From Variovorax sp. 679 (GTDB lineage Bacteria; Pseudomonadota; Gammaproteobacteria; Burkholderiales; Burkholderiaceae_C), in assembly GCF_003952185.1 (NCBI RefSeq), contig NZ_RXFS01000004.1, forward strand, positions 1 through 64,000: a stretch of DNA of 64,000 nt. The letters are read 5' to 3'. This document shows positions 1-8,301 of the stretch, piece after piece. The position numbers and the translations under genes are program-made. Position 1 is the first letter of the stretch, and every line of letters begins with the position of its first letter. A model generated the notes under the pieces. The model saw nothing but the letters and a program-made list of their open reading frames with translations, did no database searches and was not told the origin of the DNA.

Positions 1-1
1 A

Positions 2-580
2 CGCATCGTCAACGGGGGCATCGTCGAGACCGACAACGGCGACGTGCTGCTCGTGGTCAATGGCAGCACGATGCGGCTGGTGACCGGCGCCGACGTCCGC
101 ATCACGGCGGCCGGGCGGCTGGAGATCATCAATGCCTTCGACGGCAAGCTCGTGCTCGGGCCGCATGCGACTGCCGTGACCGGCACCAAGACGGTGTCGG
201 CGCCGACCATGGTCTACAACAGCACCAACTACACGGTCGACACCACCAACTACACGCTCAACGCGGACGTCGCCGTCCTCAACACGCCGGGCTATACCGG
301 CAATGCTGCCGACCAGGGCTGGGTCGACCAGCAGAAGGACATCGTGTCGAACCGGCACGTCAAGCTGTTCATCGGTTCCGCAGATTTTTTCGGCGGCAAG
401 CTGCAGGTAGCGGGAGTGAACACCATGCTCAGCGGCATCTTCGCGAACTGGTCGTACCTGTTCTGGCTCGATGCGCTCATCAACATCAAGGTCAATGTGA
501 AGAGCCGCTTTGCCACGAGCACCACCCAGAAGAAGGGGCCGTTCGTGGTCACCGTCAATCTGAAGCGCAACAAGAAATGA
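2..580 (+). CDS. vgrG: VgrG spike protein, C-terminal part only (5' end outside window)
   Basis: The reading frame is open from the first bases, so this is the 3' end of a longer gene. The visible 192 residues begin in the repetitive beta-helical needle typical of VgrG. They match the equivalent part of the complete VgrG downstream almost motif for motif, including IINAFDGKLVLGP and VTGTKTV. VgrG trimers form the tip of the T6SS tube and carry effectors. After the shared needle the last roughly 100 residues diverge from the neighbour, ending in a basic tail (LKRNKK). That suggests a cargo-binding or effector-like extension specific to this copy. It sits 31 bases upstream of the second vgrG in the same direction, so the two are probably co-transcribed. 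The catalytic or effector role of the tail is unknown. Confidence 0.8.
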   Translation, partial: RIVNGGIVETDNGDVLLVVNGSTMRLVTGADVRITAAGRLEIINAFDGKLVLGPHATAVTGTKTVSAPTMVYNSTNYTVDTTNYTLNADVAVLNTPGYTGNAADQGWVDQQKDIVSNRHVKLFIGSADFFGGKLQVAGVNTMLSGIFANWSYLFWLDALINIKVNVKSRFATSTTQKKGPFVVTVNLKRNKK

Positions 581-611
581 GCGCCGTCCGAGCAGAAAGG
601 AAAGGCACGCC

Positions 612-2951
612 ATGGCAAGAGTAGTCCGTGCCCACACGCCGCTCGCCGAAGACCAGTTGTTCTTCCGCGCGATGCACGGCAGCGAGACGCTGTCGGAGCT
701 GTTCGAGTTCGAGGTCGAGCTGCTGAGTCCGAGTCCTTCCATCGATGCCAGGTCGCTGCTCGGAAAATCGATGGCGCTGGAAATGAAGACCGCGGCCGAT
801 GCGCGCTTTCTTCATGGCGAGGTCACGCGCTTTGCGCAGACCGGCCGCGAAGGCGGCACGGTACGCCACACCGTGTACCGGGCCACCGTGCGGCCATGGC
901 TGTGGTACCTCACGCGCGCGAGCCACAGCCGTACCTTCCAGGGCTGCACCGCGGTCGAGATGATCGAGGAAGTGCTCGGCACCTACGGCTATGCCTACGA
1001 GAAGAAGCTCAGCGGCAGCTACAGGGCCTGGGATTTCTGCGCCCAGTACGAGGAATCGGATTTCGCTTTCGTGAGCCGGCTGATGGAGCTCGAGGGCATC
1101 TACTACTACTTCAAGCACGAGAAGAACCAGCACACGTTGGTGCTGGCGGACGATGCCTCGGCACATGGCGAGCTTCCCGGCTACGCATGCATCGACTGCT
1201 TCGCGAGCGATCGCGCCATCACGGACGACATCGAGGTGATCGACGACTGGCAGGTGACGGCCGAGGTGCGATCGGGCAGCTTCACGGTCGACGACTTCAA
1301 CTTCACCACGCCCAAAGCCGATCTGGCGAACACGCGCGTGCAGCCGCTGGCCACCGACAACGCCGACTACGACATGTACGAGTGGATCGGCGACTACGGT
1401 GCGGCCGGCGACGGCGAGCACTATGCGCGCGTGCGGCTCGAGGAAGCGCAATCGCTCGCGGATCGCAGCGCGGGCCATGCGACCGTGCGCGGCATGGCGC
1501 CGGGATACCGCTTCGCCATGCGCGGCTCGCCGCGCGACGACGACAACCAGGAATACCTGCTGGTGTCGGTGCGCTACGACTGGCGCGAAGGCGGCTATGC
1601 CACCGCGGCGGATGCGCCGGGCGGCTCCTCATTCGGTTCCGGGTTCGTCGTACAGCCCGCGGACAAGCCGTTTCGCGCGCCCCGGCGCACGCCGATGCCA
1701 CGCACCAGCGGCCCGCAGACCGCCACCGTGGTGGGCCCGGAGGGCGAGGAGATCTGGACCGACGAGTACGGCCGCGTGAAGGTGCAGTTCCACTGGGACC
1801 GCGTCGGGCAGAACAACCAGGACAGCTCGTTCTGGGTGCGTGTCTCGCAGGCCTGGGCGGGCGACTCCTTCGGCACCGTGCACGTGCCGCGCATCGGGCA
1901 GGAGGTGATCGTCGACTTCATCTCCGGGCGCATCGACCGCCCCATCGTGATCGGCCGCGTCTACAACGCCGACCAGATGCCGCCGTTCGACCTGCCGGCG
2001 GAGGACACCAAGAGCGGCATCGTGTCGCGTTCGACCAAGGGCGGCTCGGTAGCGAACGCCAATGCACTCGTGTTCGAGGACCGCGCGGGCGCCGAGCAGA
2101 TCCTGCTGCACGCCGAGCGCAACCTCGACACCGAGGTGGAAGGTGACGAGACGCACACCACCGAGAAGACGCGCACCACGCTCATCAAGGGCCACGAGTC
2201 GTCCACTTTCGAGTCGGGCGAGGAGCGCCACATCACAGCCGGCGCGGTCGAGACCATCGACGGCGGCGAGACCCGCACCGTGCACGACGGCGCCACCGAG
2301 ACGGTGTCCGACGGCGAGACCCGCACCATCACCGGCGGGGCGACGGAGATCATCAGCGGTGGCGAGAAGCGGATCGTCAACGACGGCATCTTCGAGACCG
2401 TGAACGGCGACGTGGTCGTTACCGTCAACGGCTCGGTGCTGCGGCTCGTCGCGGGCTCGGACATTCGCATCACGTGCAGCGGGCGGGTCGAGATCATCAA
2501 CGCCTTCGACGGCAAGCTCGTGCTCGGCCCCGACAACACGGTGGTCACCGGCACCAAGACTGTCTATGCGCCAGACATCTTCTACAAAAGCACCAACCAC
2601 ACGGTCAACACCACCAACTTCACGATCAACACGAATGTGACGACCTACAACACGCCGAGGCAGGAGGTGAACGCCGACAGCCAGACCTGGTATCAGCGCA
2701 ATGTGAAGGAAGGCACCGGATTTCAGGTCACGGCAACCCTGGGGTCCTACGACCTGTACGGCTTCAAGGTCTTGACCTGTGGTCTCAACTCGATCAACTC
2801 AGGGGTCTTCGTCAACCTGTCGGTCGTCAACTTCATCGACTGGGTCTGGCGCAAGGAAAACATCGTCATCAAGCTGAAGAAGACCAAGGCGGTGGAGGCC
2901 GATGTGGCCCTGCAGGAAACACAGTCCGGCGACCTGAATGTCACCGAATGA
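612..2951 (+). CDS. vgrG: Type VI secretion tip protein VgrG with C-terminal extension (779 aa)
   Basis: This is a complete VgrG, the trimeric needle tip of the T6SS. The N-terminal gp27-like region covers roughly residues 5-350. A gp5-type OB-fold follows around residues 365-480, with EYGRVKVQFHWDR and PRIGQEVIVDF. Residues about 540-610 are a regular series of short repeats (GGETRTV, DGETRTI, GGEKRIV) that build the triangular beta-prism. The final roughly 130 residues extend beyond the usual needle and differ from the tail of the upstream copy. A good ribosome site (AAAGGAAAGG) precedes the ATG. The gene leads a run of adaptor genes (DUF3592-like, DUF2169, pentapeptide, DUF3540, DUF4150), the usual company of VgrGs that load cargo through a DUF2169-type chaperone. 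No recognisable toxin domain is seen in the tail. Confidence 0.95.
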   Translation: MARVVRAHTPLAEDQLFFRAMHGSETLSELFEFEVELLSPSPSIDARSLLGKSMALEMKTAADARFLHGEVTRFAQTGREGGTVRHTVYRATVRPWLWYLTRASHSRTFQGCTAVEMIEEVLGTYGYAYEKKLSGSYRAWDFCAQYEESDFAFVSRLMELEGIYYYFKHEKNQHTLVLADDASAHGELPGYACIDCFASDRAITDDIEVIDDWQVTAEVRSGSFTVDDFNFTTPKADLANTRVQPLATDNADYDMYEWIGDYGAAGDGEHYARVRLEEAQSLADRSAGHATVRGMAPGYRFAMRGSPRDDDNQEYLLVSVRYDWREGGYATAADAPGGSSFGSGFVVQPADKPFRAPRRTPMPRTSGPQTATVVGPEGEEIWTDEYGRVKVQFHWDRVGQNNQDSSFWVRVSQAWAGDSFGTVHVPRIGQEVIVDFISGRIDRPIVIGRVYNADQMPPFDLPAEDTKSGIVSRSTKGGSVANANALVFEDRAGAEQILLHAERNLDTEVEGDETHTTEKTRTTLIKGHESSTFESGEERHITAGAVETIDGGETRTVHDGATETVSDGETRTITGGATEIISGGEKRIVNDGIFETVNGDVVVTVNGSVLRLVAGSDIRITCSGRVEIINAFDGKLVLGPDNTVVTGTKTVYAPDIFYKSTNHTVNTTNFTINTNVTTYNTPRQEVNADSQTWYQRNVKEGTGFQVTATLGSYDLYGFKVLTCGLNSINSGVFVNLSVVNFIDWVWRKENIVIKLKKTKAVEADVALQETQSGDLNVTE

Positions 2952-2981
2952 CCCCGGCGCCTCGCGAAGGAAAGATATCGA

Positions 2982-3422
2982 ATGTCATGGTCTGACATAG
3001 TGCTTGGGACGGTGGGTGCGATCGCAATGGTCGCTGCGGTGTTCCTGTCCGTCTTCCTGGTGTGGAGCACCGTGACCACCAACTCCGAATACAAGCAGGA
3101 GGAGCGGCACTGGGCGCAACTGCGGGGCCATGCACGGCATGGCGAGGCCGAGGTGCTCGGGCTCGCCCGCCCACCCGGCCAGCTCACCAAGCGCAGCCGG
3201 CATGGCGCGGGCATGACGGCGACCGAACTGCGCCTGGCCTGGCGCGACGAACAGGGTGAACTGCGCGAGGCCACAGTGAGGACCTTCATCGATGAAGACT
3301 TGCTCTCGACCTTCGTCAGGGGCAGCAAGGTGCATGTGCTGTATTCGGACACCGTGCCGCCGATGGTGGCGATCGATCGAGATCGCACGCAGGTCGAAAT
3401 TCCGAGCACGACTGCCGCATGA
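2982..3422 (+). CDS. DUF3592-like single-pass membrane protein in vgrG operon (146 aa)
   Basis: A small protein with one clear transmembrane segment near the N-terminus (residues about 5-27, IVLGTVGAIAMVAAVFLSVF). A soluble domain rich in beta-strand follows, resembling the DUF3592 family by layout (short hydrophobic anchor, then a strand-rich region ending with a VHVLYSD-type motif). The start is supported by GAAGGA about ten bases upstream of the ATG. Its stop overlaps the next start by four bases (ATGA), so it is translationally coupled to the DUF2169 gene. Function is not known. From position it may anchor or protect the VgrG/adaptor complex, or serve as immunity to whatever this VgrG delivers. 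Both ideas are inference. Confidence 0.7.
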   Translation: MSWSDIVLGTVGAIAMVAAVFLSVFLVWSTVTTNSEYKQEERHWAQLRGHARHGEAEVLGLARPPGQLTKRSRHGAGMTATELRLAWRDEQGELREATVRTFIDEDLLSTFVRGSKVHVLYSDTVPPMVAIDRDRTQVEIPSTTAA

Positions 3423-6094
3423 AGCTCGTCAAGCCGCTGCGCATGAGCATGCTCACCCGCTCTTTCATCAAGGACCGACGCCACTGGCTGGGGATGACGG
3501 CGATCGTCATGGCCGACGGCTTCGGCCCCGATGCGAAGCTGGTGCCCGAACCCGACTGCTGGAAAACCTTCGCCAACGAACTCGGTGGCGAGTTTTCCTT
3601 CGATCTCGGCATGCCCAAGGTGAATCCCGAGTTCCTCGTGGCGGGCAACGCCTACACATGCCACCAGGCCGACCGCACGCAGAGCGCGGTGGCGGTGCGG
3701 GTCGGCCGGCGCACCAAGGCTCTGCACGTGTTCGGTGACCGCTTCTGGGTCGATGGCCGTGCGAGTGCGCCGCAGCCCTTCGACACGTTGCGGCTCGACT
3801 GGCAGCACGCCTTCGGCGGTCCCGCATTCGCCGAGAACCCGGACGGCATCGGCCATGCCGATGAGTTGGTCAACGGCATGCACACGCGCCGCCTGCCCAA
3901 CATCGAGCTGCCGCACGCGATGCTGCGCCGCCCCGACCAGCAGGTCGTGCCCGCCGGATTCGGCCTTGTCGGCATCGAGCGGCCCTCGCGCGCGCAGCGC
4001 CTGGGAAAGCAGTACGACGAGCACTGGAAGCAGAACCTCTTTCCGGGCTATGCGCGCGACATGGACTGGAACTACTTCAACGCCGCGCCGCCGGACCAGT
4101 GGCTCGCGCCTGGCGACGGCGAGCTGGCCGGCGCCGAGTTCGAGATCACGAACATGCACCCGGGGCATCCGGTGCAGCGGGGGCGCATTCCCGACTGGCG
4201 CGCCCGCGGCTTCGTGGTGCGCGGCAAGCAACACCTGCACAGCCTCGACGGTGCTGCGCTCGAAGACCTGCCGTTGCGTCTGAGCACCGCGTGGTTCTTC
4301 CCGCACCTGGAGCGTCTGGGCCTGATCTATCACGGCGTGACCGAGATCGCCGAGGACGATGCGGACGACATCAGCCACGCCATGATGGCGATGGAGGAGG
4401 GCAGCGCGCCGCCGTTGCCGGTCGCGGACTACCGCGAGGTGCTGGTGATCCGCTGCGAGGCAGCAGATCGTGCGCTCTACCTCCTGCATGACGAGCAGCT
4501 CATGCCCGAGCACATCCTGGGTCCGTGGCCCGAGCTGGACCTGTCCGCGCTGCCGCAGTCGCCCATGCGGCGCAACATGGAGGCGCGCGCCGAACGCATG
4601 CGTTCGGAAGTGCGGGAGAAGGCCAAGGCGGATGGTGTCGACATGAGCCGCTTCGAAGTGCCGGAAAGCGAGATGGCGGCGCACAAGCCGCCGACGTCGA
4701 TGCGCGACGTGCCGGCCTATATCGAGAAGACGCGAGCCCTGATCGCGGAGCAGCGCGCGAAGATGGAGCAGGTGCGTGCCGAGATGGCAGCGGCAGCCGA
4801 AGCCAACGCGGTCGAATCGCGCAAGGCGGGCTTCGATACCTCGAAGCTCATGGAGCAGAGCATCTCGACGAAGCAGAAGGGGCCGCCGAAGGTCGATGCC
4901 TGGTCGCGCATCGAGAGGCAGCGGCAGTCTTCCGCCGCAGCGGGCGCGCGCCCCATGTCGCAGCAGGCGGCCGATGAACTGAAGCGGCTGTCCCACACGG
5001 CGGGCGATCAGCTCATCGCCAACTACCGGCGCACGGCGCAGCATCAGGATCCGGCCGATGCGATGTCGCCAGAGGCGGCGGCGCAGGCGCGTGCGCAGGC
5101 CGAGCGCATCCTGGCCGATGACCGCGATTTTTCCGGCCTTGACCTCACTGGCGCCGATTTCTCGGGCATGGACCTGCGCGGCACGCGCTGGCAGCGCACG
5201 TTGCTGGAGAGCGCCGACTTCAGCGGTTGCGTGCTCGACGACGCCGATTTCAGCGAGGCCTTGCTGGTGCGCGCCCGCTTCTCGCGCACCTCGCTGCGCG
5301 GCGCCGGCTTCTCCAAGGCCAACATGGTGCTGGCCGTCTGCGAAAACGCCGATTTCTCGGGAGCCCGCTTCGATCAGACCCAGCTCGACGAGCTGCATGC
5401 CGAGGGTTGCGACTTCTCGGATGCGAAGCTCGACGACCTGACGCTGGACAAAGCCCGTCTGAGCGACTGCAGGTTCGACCGCGCACAGCTCGCCTCGGTG
5501 GACTTCCTCGATGAGAGCGAGCTGCACCGCATCCGCTTCGATCATGCGCGCCTGCGCAAGGTCTCCTGGTACAACTGCGTCGTCTCCGGGATGGTCTTTG
5601 CGGGCGCCGAGCTCGACACCTGCGACTGGACCGACAGCGAATGCCGCGGAGGTGTCGATTTCTCGGACGCACGCGTGGAGAGCACCTGCTTTGTCGGTGA
5701 AAGCAAGCTGGGCGAGACGAGCTTTCAGCGCGCCGTGCTGATCGACTGCAACCTGCGCGACGTGATGCTCGATGCCGCAGACTTCACCGGCGCCAGGATG
5801 GATGGCACCGACTTCTCGAACGCCTCGATGCGCCGCGCCGTGCTGGCGGGTGCCGATGCGCGGGACTCCAGTTTCGTGCGCACCGATCTCACGGGTGCAA
5901 CGCTCGCCGGTGCGAACCTGATCGGCGCAAACCTGCAGAAAGCCTTGCTCGCCTCGGCCAACTTTCACCGCGCGAACCTGTTCCAGGCCGACCTGGGCCA
6001 GTGCCTGATCGACAAGTTCACCCGTTTCGACGAGGCCTACACCGAGCAGGTCAAGACCGTGCCGAAGCGCGCGCCGGAGCAGGACACGCCATGA
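3419..6094 (+). CDS. DUF2169 T6SS adaptor fused to a pentapeptide-repeat domain (891 aa)
   Basis: The first roughly 330 residues are a DUF2169 domain (landmarks LHVFGDRFW, WQHAFGGPAF, HPGHPVQRGRIPDW). This family is known to act as a T6SS chaperone/adaptor that couples effectors to VgrG and PAAR-like proteins. Residues about 380-560 are charged and Ala/Glu/Lys-rich, probably helical or coiled-coil. From about residue 565 to 880 the protein is a long pentapeptide-repeat right-handed beta-helix (DFSGLDLTGADFSGMDLRG and many A(D/N)FSG-type repeats). The gene starts in a four-base overlap with the membrane-protein gene and ends in a four-base overlap with the next pentapeptide gene, so the three are tightly coupled. 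The fusion of chaperone and beta-helix in one chain is noteworthy. The helix could be a scaffold or the cargo itself. Confidence 0.9.
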   Translation: MKLVKPLRMSMLTRSFIKDRRHWLGMTAIVMADGFGPDAKLVPEPDCWKTFANELGGEFSFDLGMPKVNPEFLVAGNAYTCHQADRTQSAVAVRVGRRTKALHVFGDRFWVDGRASAPQPFDTLRLDWQHAFGGPAFAENPDGIGHADELVNGMHTRRLPNIELPHAMLRRPDQQVVPAGFGLVGIERPSRAQRLGKQYDEHWKQNLFPGYARDMDWNYFNAAPPDQWLAPGDGELAGAEFEITNMHPGHPVQRGRIPDWRARGFVVRGKQHLHSLDGAALEDLPLRLSTAWFFPHLERLGLIYHGVTEIAEDDADDISHAMMAMEEGSAPPLPVADYREVLVIRCEAADRALYLLHDEQLMPEHILGPWPELDLSALPQSPMRRNMEARAERMRSEVREKAKADGVDMSRFEVPESEMAAHKPPTSMRDVPAYIEKTRALIAEQRAKMEQVRAEMAAAAEANAVESRKAGFDTSKLMEQSISTKQKGPPKVDAWSRIERQRQSSAAAGARPMSQQAADELKRLSHTAGDQLIANYRRTAQHQDPADAMSPEAAAQARAQAERILADDRDFSGLDLTGADFSGMDLRGTRWQRTLLESADFSGCVLDDADFSEALLVRARFSRTSLRGAGFSKANMVLAVCENADFSGARFDQTQLDELHAEGCDFSDAKLDDLTLDKARLSDCRFDRAQLASVDFLDESELHRIRFDHARLRKVSWYNCVVSGMVFAGAELDTCDWTDSECRGGVDFSDARVESTCFVGESKLGETSFQRAVLIDCNLRDVMLDAADFTGARMDGTDFSNASMRRAVLAGADARDSSFVRTDLTGATLAGANLIGANLQKALLASANFHRANLFQADLGQCLIDKFTRFDEAYTEQVKTVPKRAPEQDTP

Positions 6095-7146
6095 CGCCTA
6101 CACGCATCCAGGCCATGGTCCAGCGGGGCGACGAGATCCGCGAGAAAAACCTGAAGGGGCTGAACTTCCGCGGCTTCGACCTGTCGGGCGGCATCTTCCT
6201 GTCGTGCGACTTCAGCGGTGCCGATCTGTCGGGCGCGAAGCTCGAAGGCGGCATGTTCAACCAGTGCCGCTTCGCTGATGCGAACCTGGCCTCGGCGGTG
6301 CTCGTCGAATGCGTCTTCAGCCGGTGCGAGGCGCCCGGTGCGCGCATGCCCGGCGCGTCGCTCGACGGCGTCATGTTCGAGAGCTGCAACCTGGCCGGCG
6401 TGGACTTCTCGGGCGCCGACATGGGTCATGCCTCGTTCGCCGACGACGTCCTGGACGACGCGTCGTTCGCCGATGTTCGCCTGGAAAAACTCAGCGTCCA
6501 CGGAGGTTCGCTGCGGCGCGTCGATTTCTCGCGCGTGCTGGTGCGAGCCACCTTCTTTCGAACCGATCTGCGCTCGGCGGTTTTCACCGGCTGCAGCTAC
6601 GACAAGACCATCTTCATCGAATCGAAGCTCACGGGACAGGTCTTTCGCGGTCAGTCTTTCGAGAACTGCCAGTTCACCGACGCCGACCTGCGCGATGCCG
6701 ATTTCGAGGGCGCAACGCTCCTGCGCTGCAACTTCAAGGGCGCGCAACTCGAGGGCAGCAGCCTGCGGCGCGTGCGCGCGCTGCAAAGCCTGTTTCCGCA
6801 AGTGCACATGAAGGGCGTGGCATGCACGGGCGGCGTTTTCACCCAGAGCATCTGGATCGACGCCGATCTGGAAGGCGTCGATTTCGCGGGCGCCGATCTT
6901 GAGCAGTGCGTGTTCCATCGTGCGCGCTGCGGCAAGGCCAGCTTCAGCGAATCGACGCTGACCTATGCCGATTTCTCGTATGCCGACCTGCACGACGCCG
7001 ATTTCGGCGGCGCCACCTTCATGCGCACGAAGATGCACCGTGCGTTGACCGAAGGCACGCGATTCTCCGATCGGGGCGGCCTGCTGCCGAACGATCCCGA
7101 TCTGTTCGCGGCCGAGGAATTCTCGGCGCGCGGAGCCAGGCCCTGA
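6091..7146 (+). CDS. Pentapeptide-repeat protein (351 aa)
   Basis: Essentially the whole chain is pentapeptide repeats (FRGFDLSGGIFLSCDFSGADLSG and similar, with A(D/N)(L/F)xx periodicity) from about residue 18 to 335, predicted to fold as a square right-handed beta-helix. The ATG at 6091 overlaps the stop of the DUF2169 fusion by four bases. An in-frame start further upstream would lie inside that gene and is less likely. Pentapeptide proteins accompany DUF2169/DUF3540/DUF4150 sets next to VgrG in many T6SS loci, where their role is not established. There is no signal peptide and no enzymatic motif. It is a paralogue of the C-terminal half of the preceding protein. Confidence 0.9.
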   Translation: MTPTRIQAMVQRGDEIREKNLKGLNFRGFDLSGGIFLSCDFSGADLSGAKLEGGMFNQCRFADANLASAVLVECVFSRCEAPGARMPGASLDGVMFESCNLAGVDFSGADMGHASFADDVLDDASFADVRLEKLSVHGGSLRRVDFSRVLVRATFFRTDLRSAVFTGCSYDKTIFIESKLTGQVFRGQSFENCQFTDADLRDADFEGATLLRCNFKGAQLEGSSLRRVRALQSLFPQVHMKGVACTGGVFTQSIWIDADLEGVDFAGADLEQCVFHRARCGKASFSESTLTYADFSYADLHDADFGGATFMRTKMHRALTEGTRFSDRGGLLPNDPDLFAAEEFSARGARP

Positions 7147-7167
7147 CAAGAACAGCGAGGTTTCCCC

Positions 7168-7860
7168 ATGAATGTCACCCCCCTGAGATCGCCATCGACG
7201 CAGCCGGCCGTCGCCGAACATCGCGCGGGCCCGGAGAGCGGTGCCGTCAACGTGCTCGGAAGCGTCACCTCGGCGCTACCCGGCGGCATCTACAGCGTCG
7301 AGAGCGACGGCCGCGTGCTGCATTGCCAGCGCGCCGCAAGCTGCCTGCTGCGCCCCGAGATCGGCGATCTGGTGCTCGTGAGCGGGCCCGATTCGAACCG
7401 TCTCTACCTCACCGCGGTGGCAGAGCAGGCCGACGCGCGCACCTCGCGACTGGACGTGAGTGGCGACCTGACCCTGGCGTCCGAGCGTGGTGCGGTCAAC
7501 ATCGAAAGCGCGACGCATCTTTCGCTGCTAGGGCGCGAAGGCTTGCGCATGGATGCGCCGCAGCTGGAAATCGACGCCGACGCAGCCGACTGCCGCGTAG
7601 GCCGGCTCGCCTATCAGGGCGAAGAGGCCGAGGCCCGGGTGCTCAGCATCCGCGTGATCGGCCGCGTCTACGAAGCCATCGTCGAACGCCTGGTGCACCT
7701 GAGCAAGACAGCGTTTCGCATGACCGAAGGCATCGACCAGGTGCGTGCGTCGCATATCGACTACCAGGCCACCGAGATGGCGCGGCTGCACGGCAAGAAC
7801 ACCGTGGTCACGGCGCAGGACCTGATCAAGGCGGATGCCAGCCAGATTCACATGGGCTGA
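7168..7860 (+). CDS. DUF3540 domain T6SS-associated protein (230 aa)
   Basis: A strand-rich protein matching the DUF3540 family by sequence style and position between a pentapeptide protein and a DUF4150 PAAR-like protein. The N-terminal half resembles an OB-like domain (YSVESDGRVLHCQRAASCLL, IGDLVLVSG). The second half has short regular strands (LTLASERGAVNIESATHLSL, GREGLRMDAPQLEI) that look like a small beta-prism resembling the VgrG needle. It probably belongs to the spike/adaptor assembly. It starts 21 bases after the pentapeptide gene and ends 37 bases before the PAAR-like gene, consistent with one operon. The biochemical role is not known. Confidence 0.85.
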   Translation: MNVTPLRSPSTQPAVAEHRAGPESGAVNVLGSVTSALPGGIYSVESDGRVLHCQRAASCLLRPEIGDLVLVSGPDSNRLYLTAVAEQADARTSRLDVSGDLTLASERGAVNIESATHLSLLGREGLRMDAPQLEIDADAADCRVGRLAYQGEEAEARVLSIRVIGRVYEAIVERLVHLSKTAFRMTEGIDQVRASHIDYQATEMARLHGKNTVVTAQDLIKADASQIHMG

Positions 7861-7897
7861 GCGTCGCCGGATTCCCAATCATCGAAGGAGACAACGA

Positions 7898-8281
7898 ATG
7901 TTCGCCAACTGCCAATTGATGGGTATGGACCTGGCCTTTCCGGACGTCTGCAAGTCGCCGGCCATTCCCATTCCGTATCCCAATTTCGCGCTCGGTCCCA
8001 CCGCGATCCCGAAGGCCTGGAACATCCTCTACCTGTGCACCCCGGCGCACAACCTGGCCACGCGCACGCCGCTGACCTTTGGCGATAACGCGGGCATCGG
8101 CCTGGGCGTGGCGGTGCAGAGCGTGATGGGCGAGTCGCGGCACACGCTGGGCGCGTTCACGATGCTGATCAAGGGCTCCGCGCAGACGCGCCTGACGAGC
8201 ATGACCCGGCAGAACCGCGGCAATGCAATGGGCATGCGCATCGTACCGAGCCAGCCCAAGATCTTGGTGTTGATGGCCTGA
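7898..8281 (+). CDS. DUF4150 PAAR-like spike protein (127 aa)
   Basis: A short DUF4150 protein, the PAAR-like cone that sharpens VgrG. Typical features are the start MFANCQ, the proline-rich loop PAIPIPYPNF, and the Gly/Ala-rich stretch DNAGIGLGVAVQSVMG. The chosen start at 7898 has a strong ribosome site (GAAGGAG) eight bases upstream. Frames opening earlier lack one. Many DUF4150 proteins carry a C-terminal toxin or are followed by one. This protein ends right after the PAAR-like fold, and the next gene is on the opposite strand. This operon therefore encodes an adaptor set with no obvious toxin after it. Confidence 0.92.
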   Translation: MFANCQLMGMDLAFPDVCKSPAIPIPYPNFALGPTAIPKAWNILYLCTPAHNLATRTPLTFGDNAGIGLGVAVQSVMGESRHTLGAFTMLIKGSAQTRLTSMTRQNRGNAMGMRIVPSQPKILVLMA

Positions 8282-8301
8282 AAGAGAGAAAGCGAGTGAC
8301 G

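Noticed and set aside
2747..5968. A 1073-codon open frame on the minus strand
   Set aside because: It is the shadow of the DUF2169-pentapeptide gene; high GC and regular repeats keep the opposite frame open. Its translation is low-complexity and matches no family.
6001..6090. An earlier in-frame start for the second pentapeptide gene
   Set aside because: It would lie wholly inside the preceding gene, adds non-family residues, and the four-base ATGA overlap is the usual coupling form.
5090..7060. Repeated GCCGATTTC-type words that could suggest a satellite or CRISPR
   Set aside because: They encode pentapeptide repeats and stay in frame throughout two genes.
8282..8301. A toxin or immunity gene after the PAAR-like gene
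   Set aside because: Only 20 bases separate it from the end of the phosphatase gene on the other strand; nothing can be encoded there.
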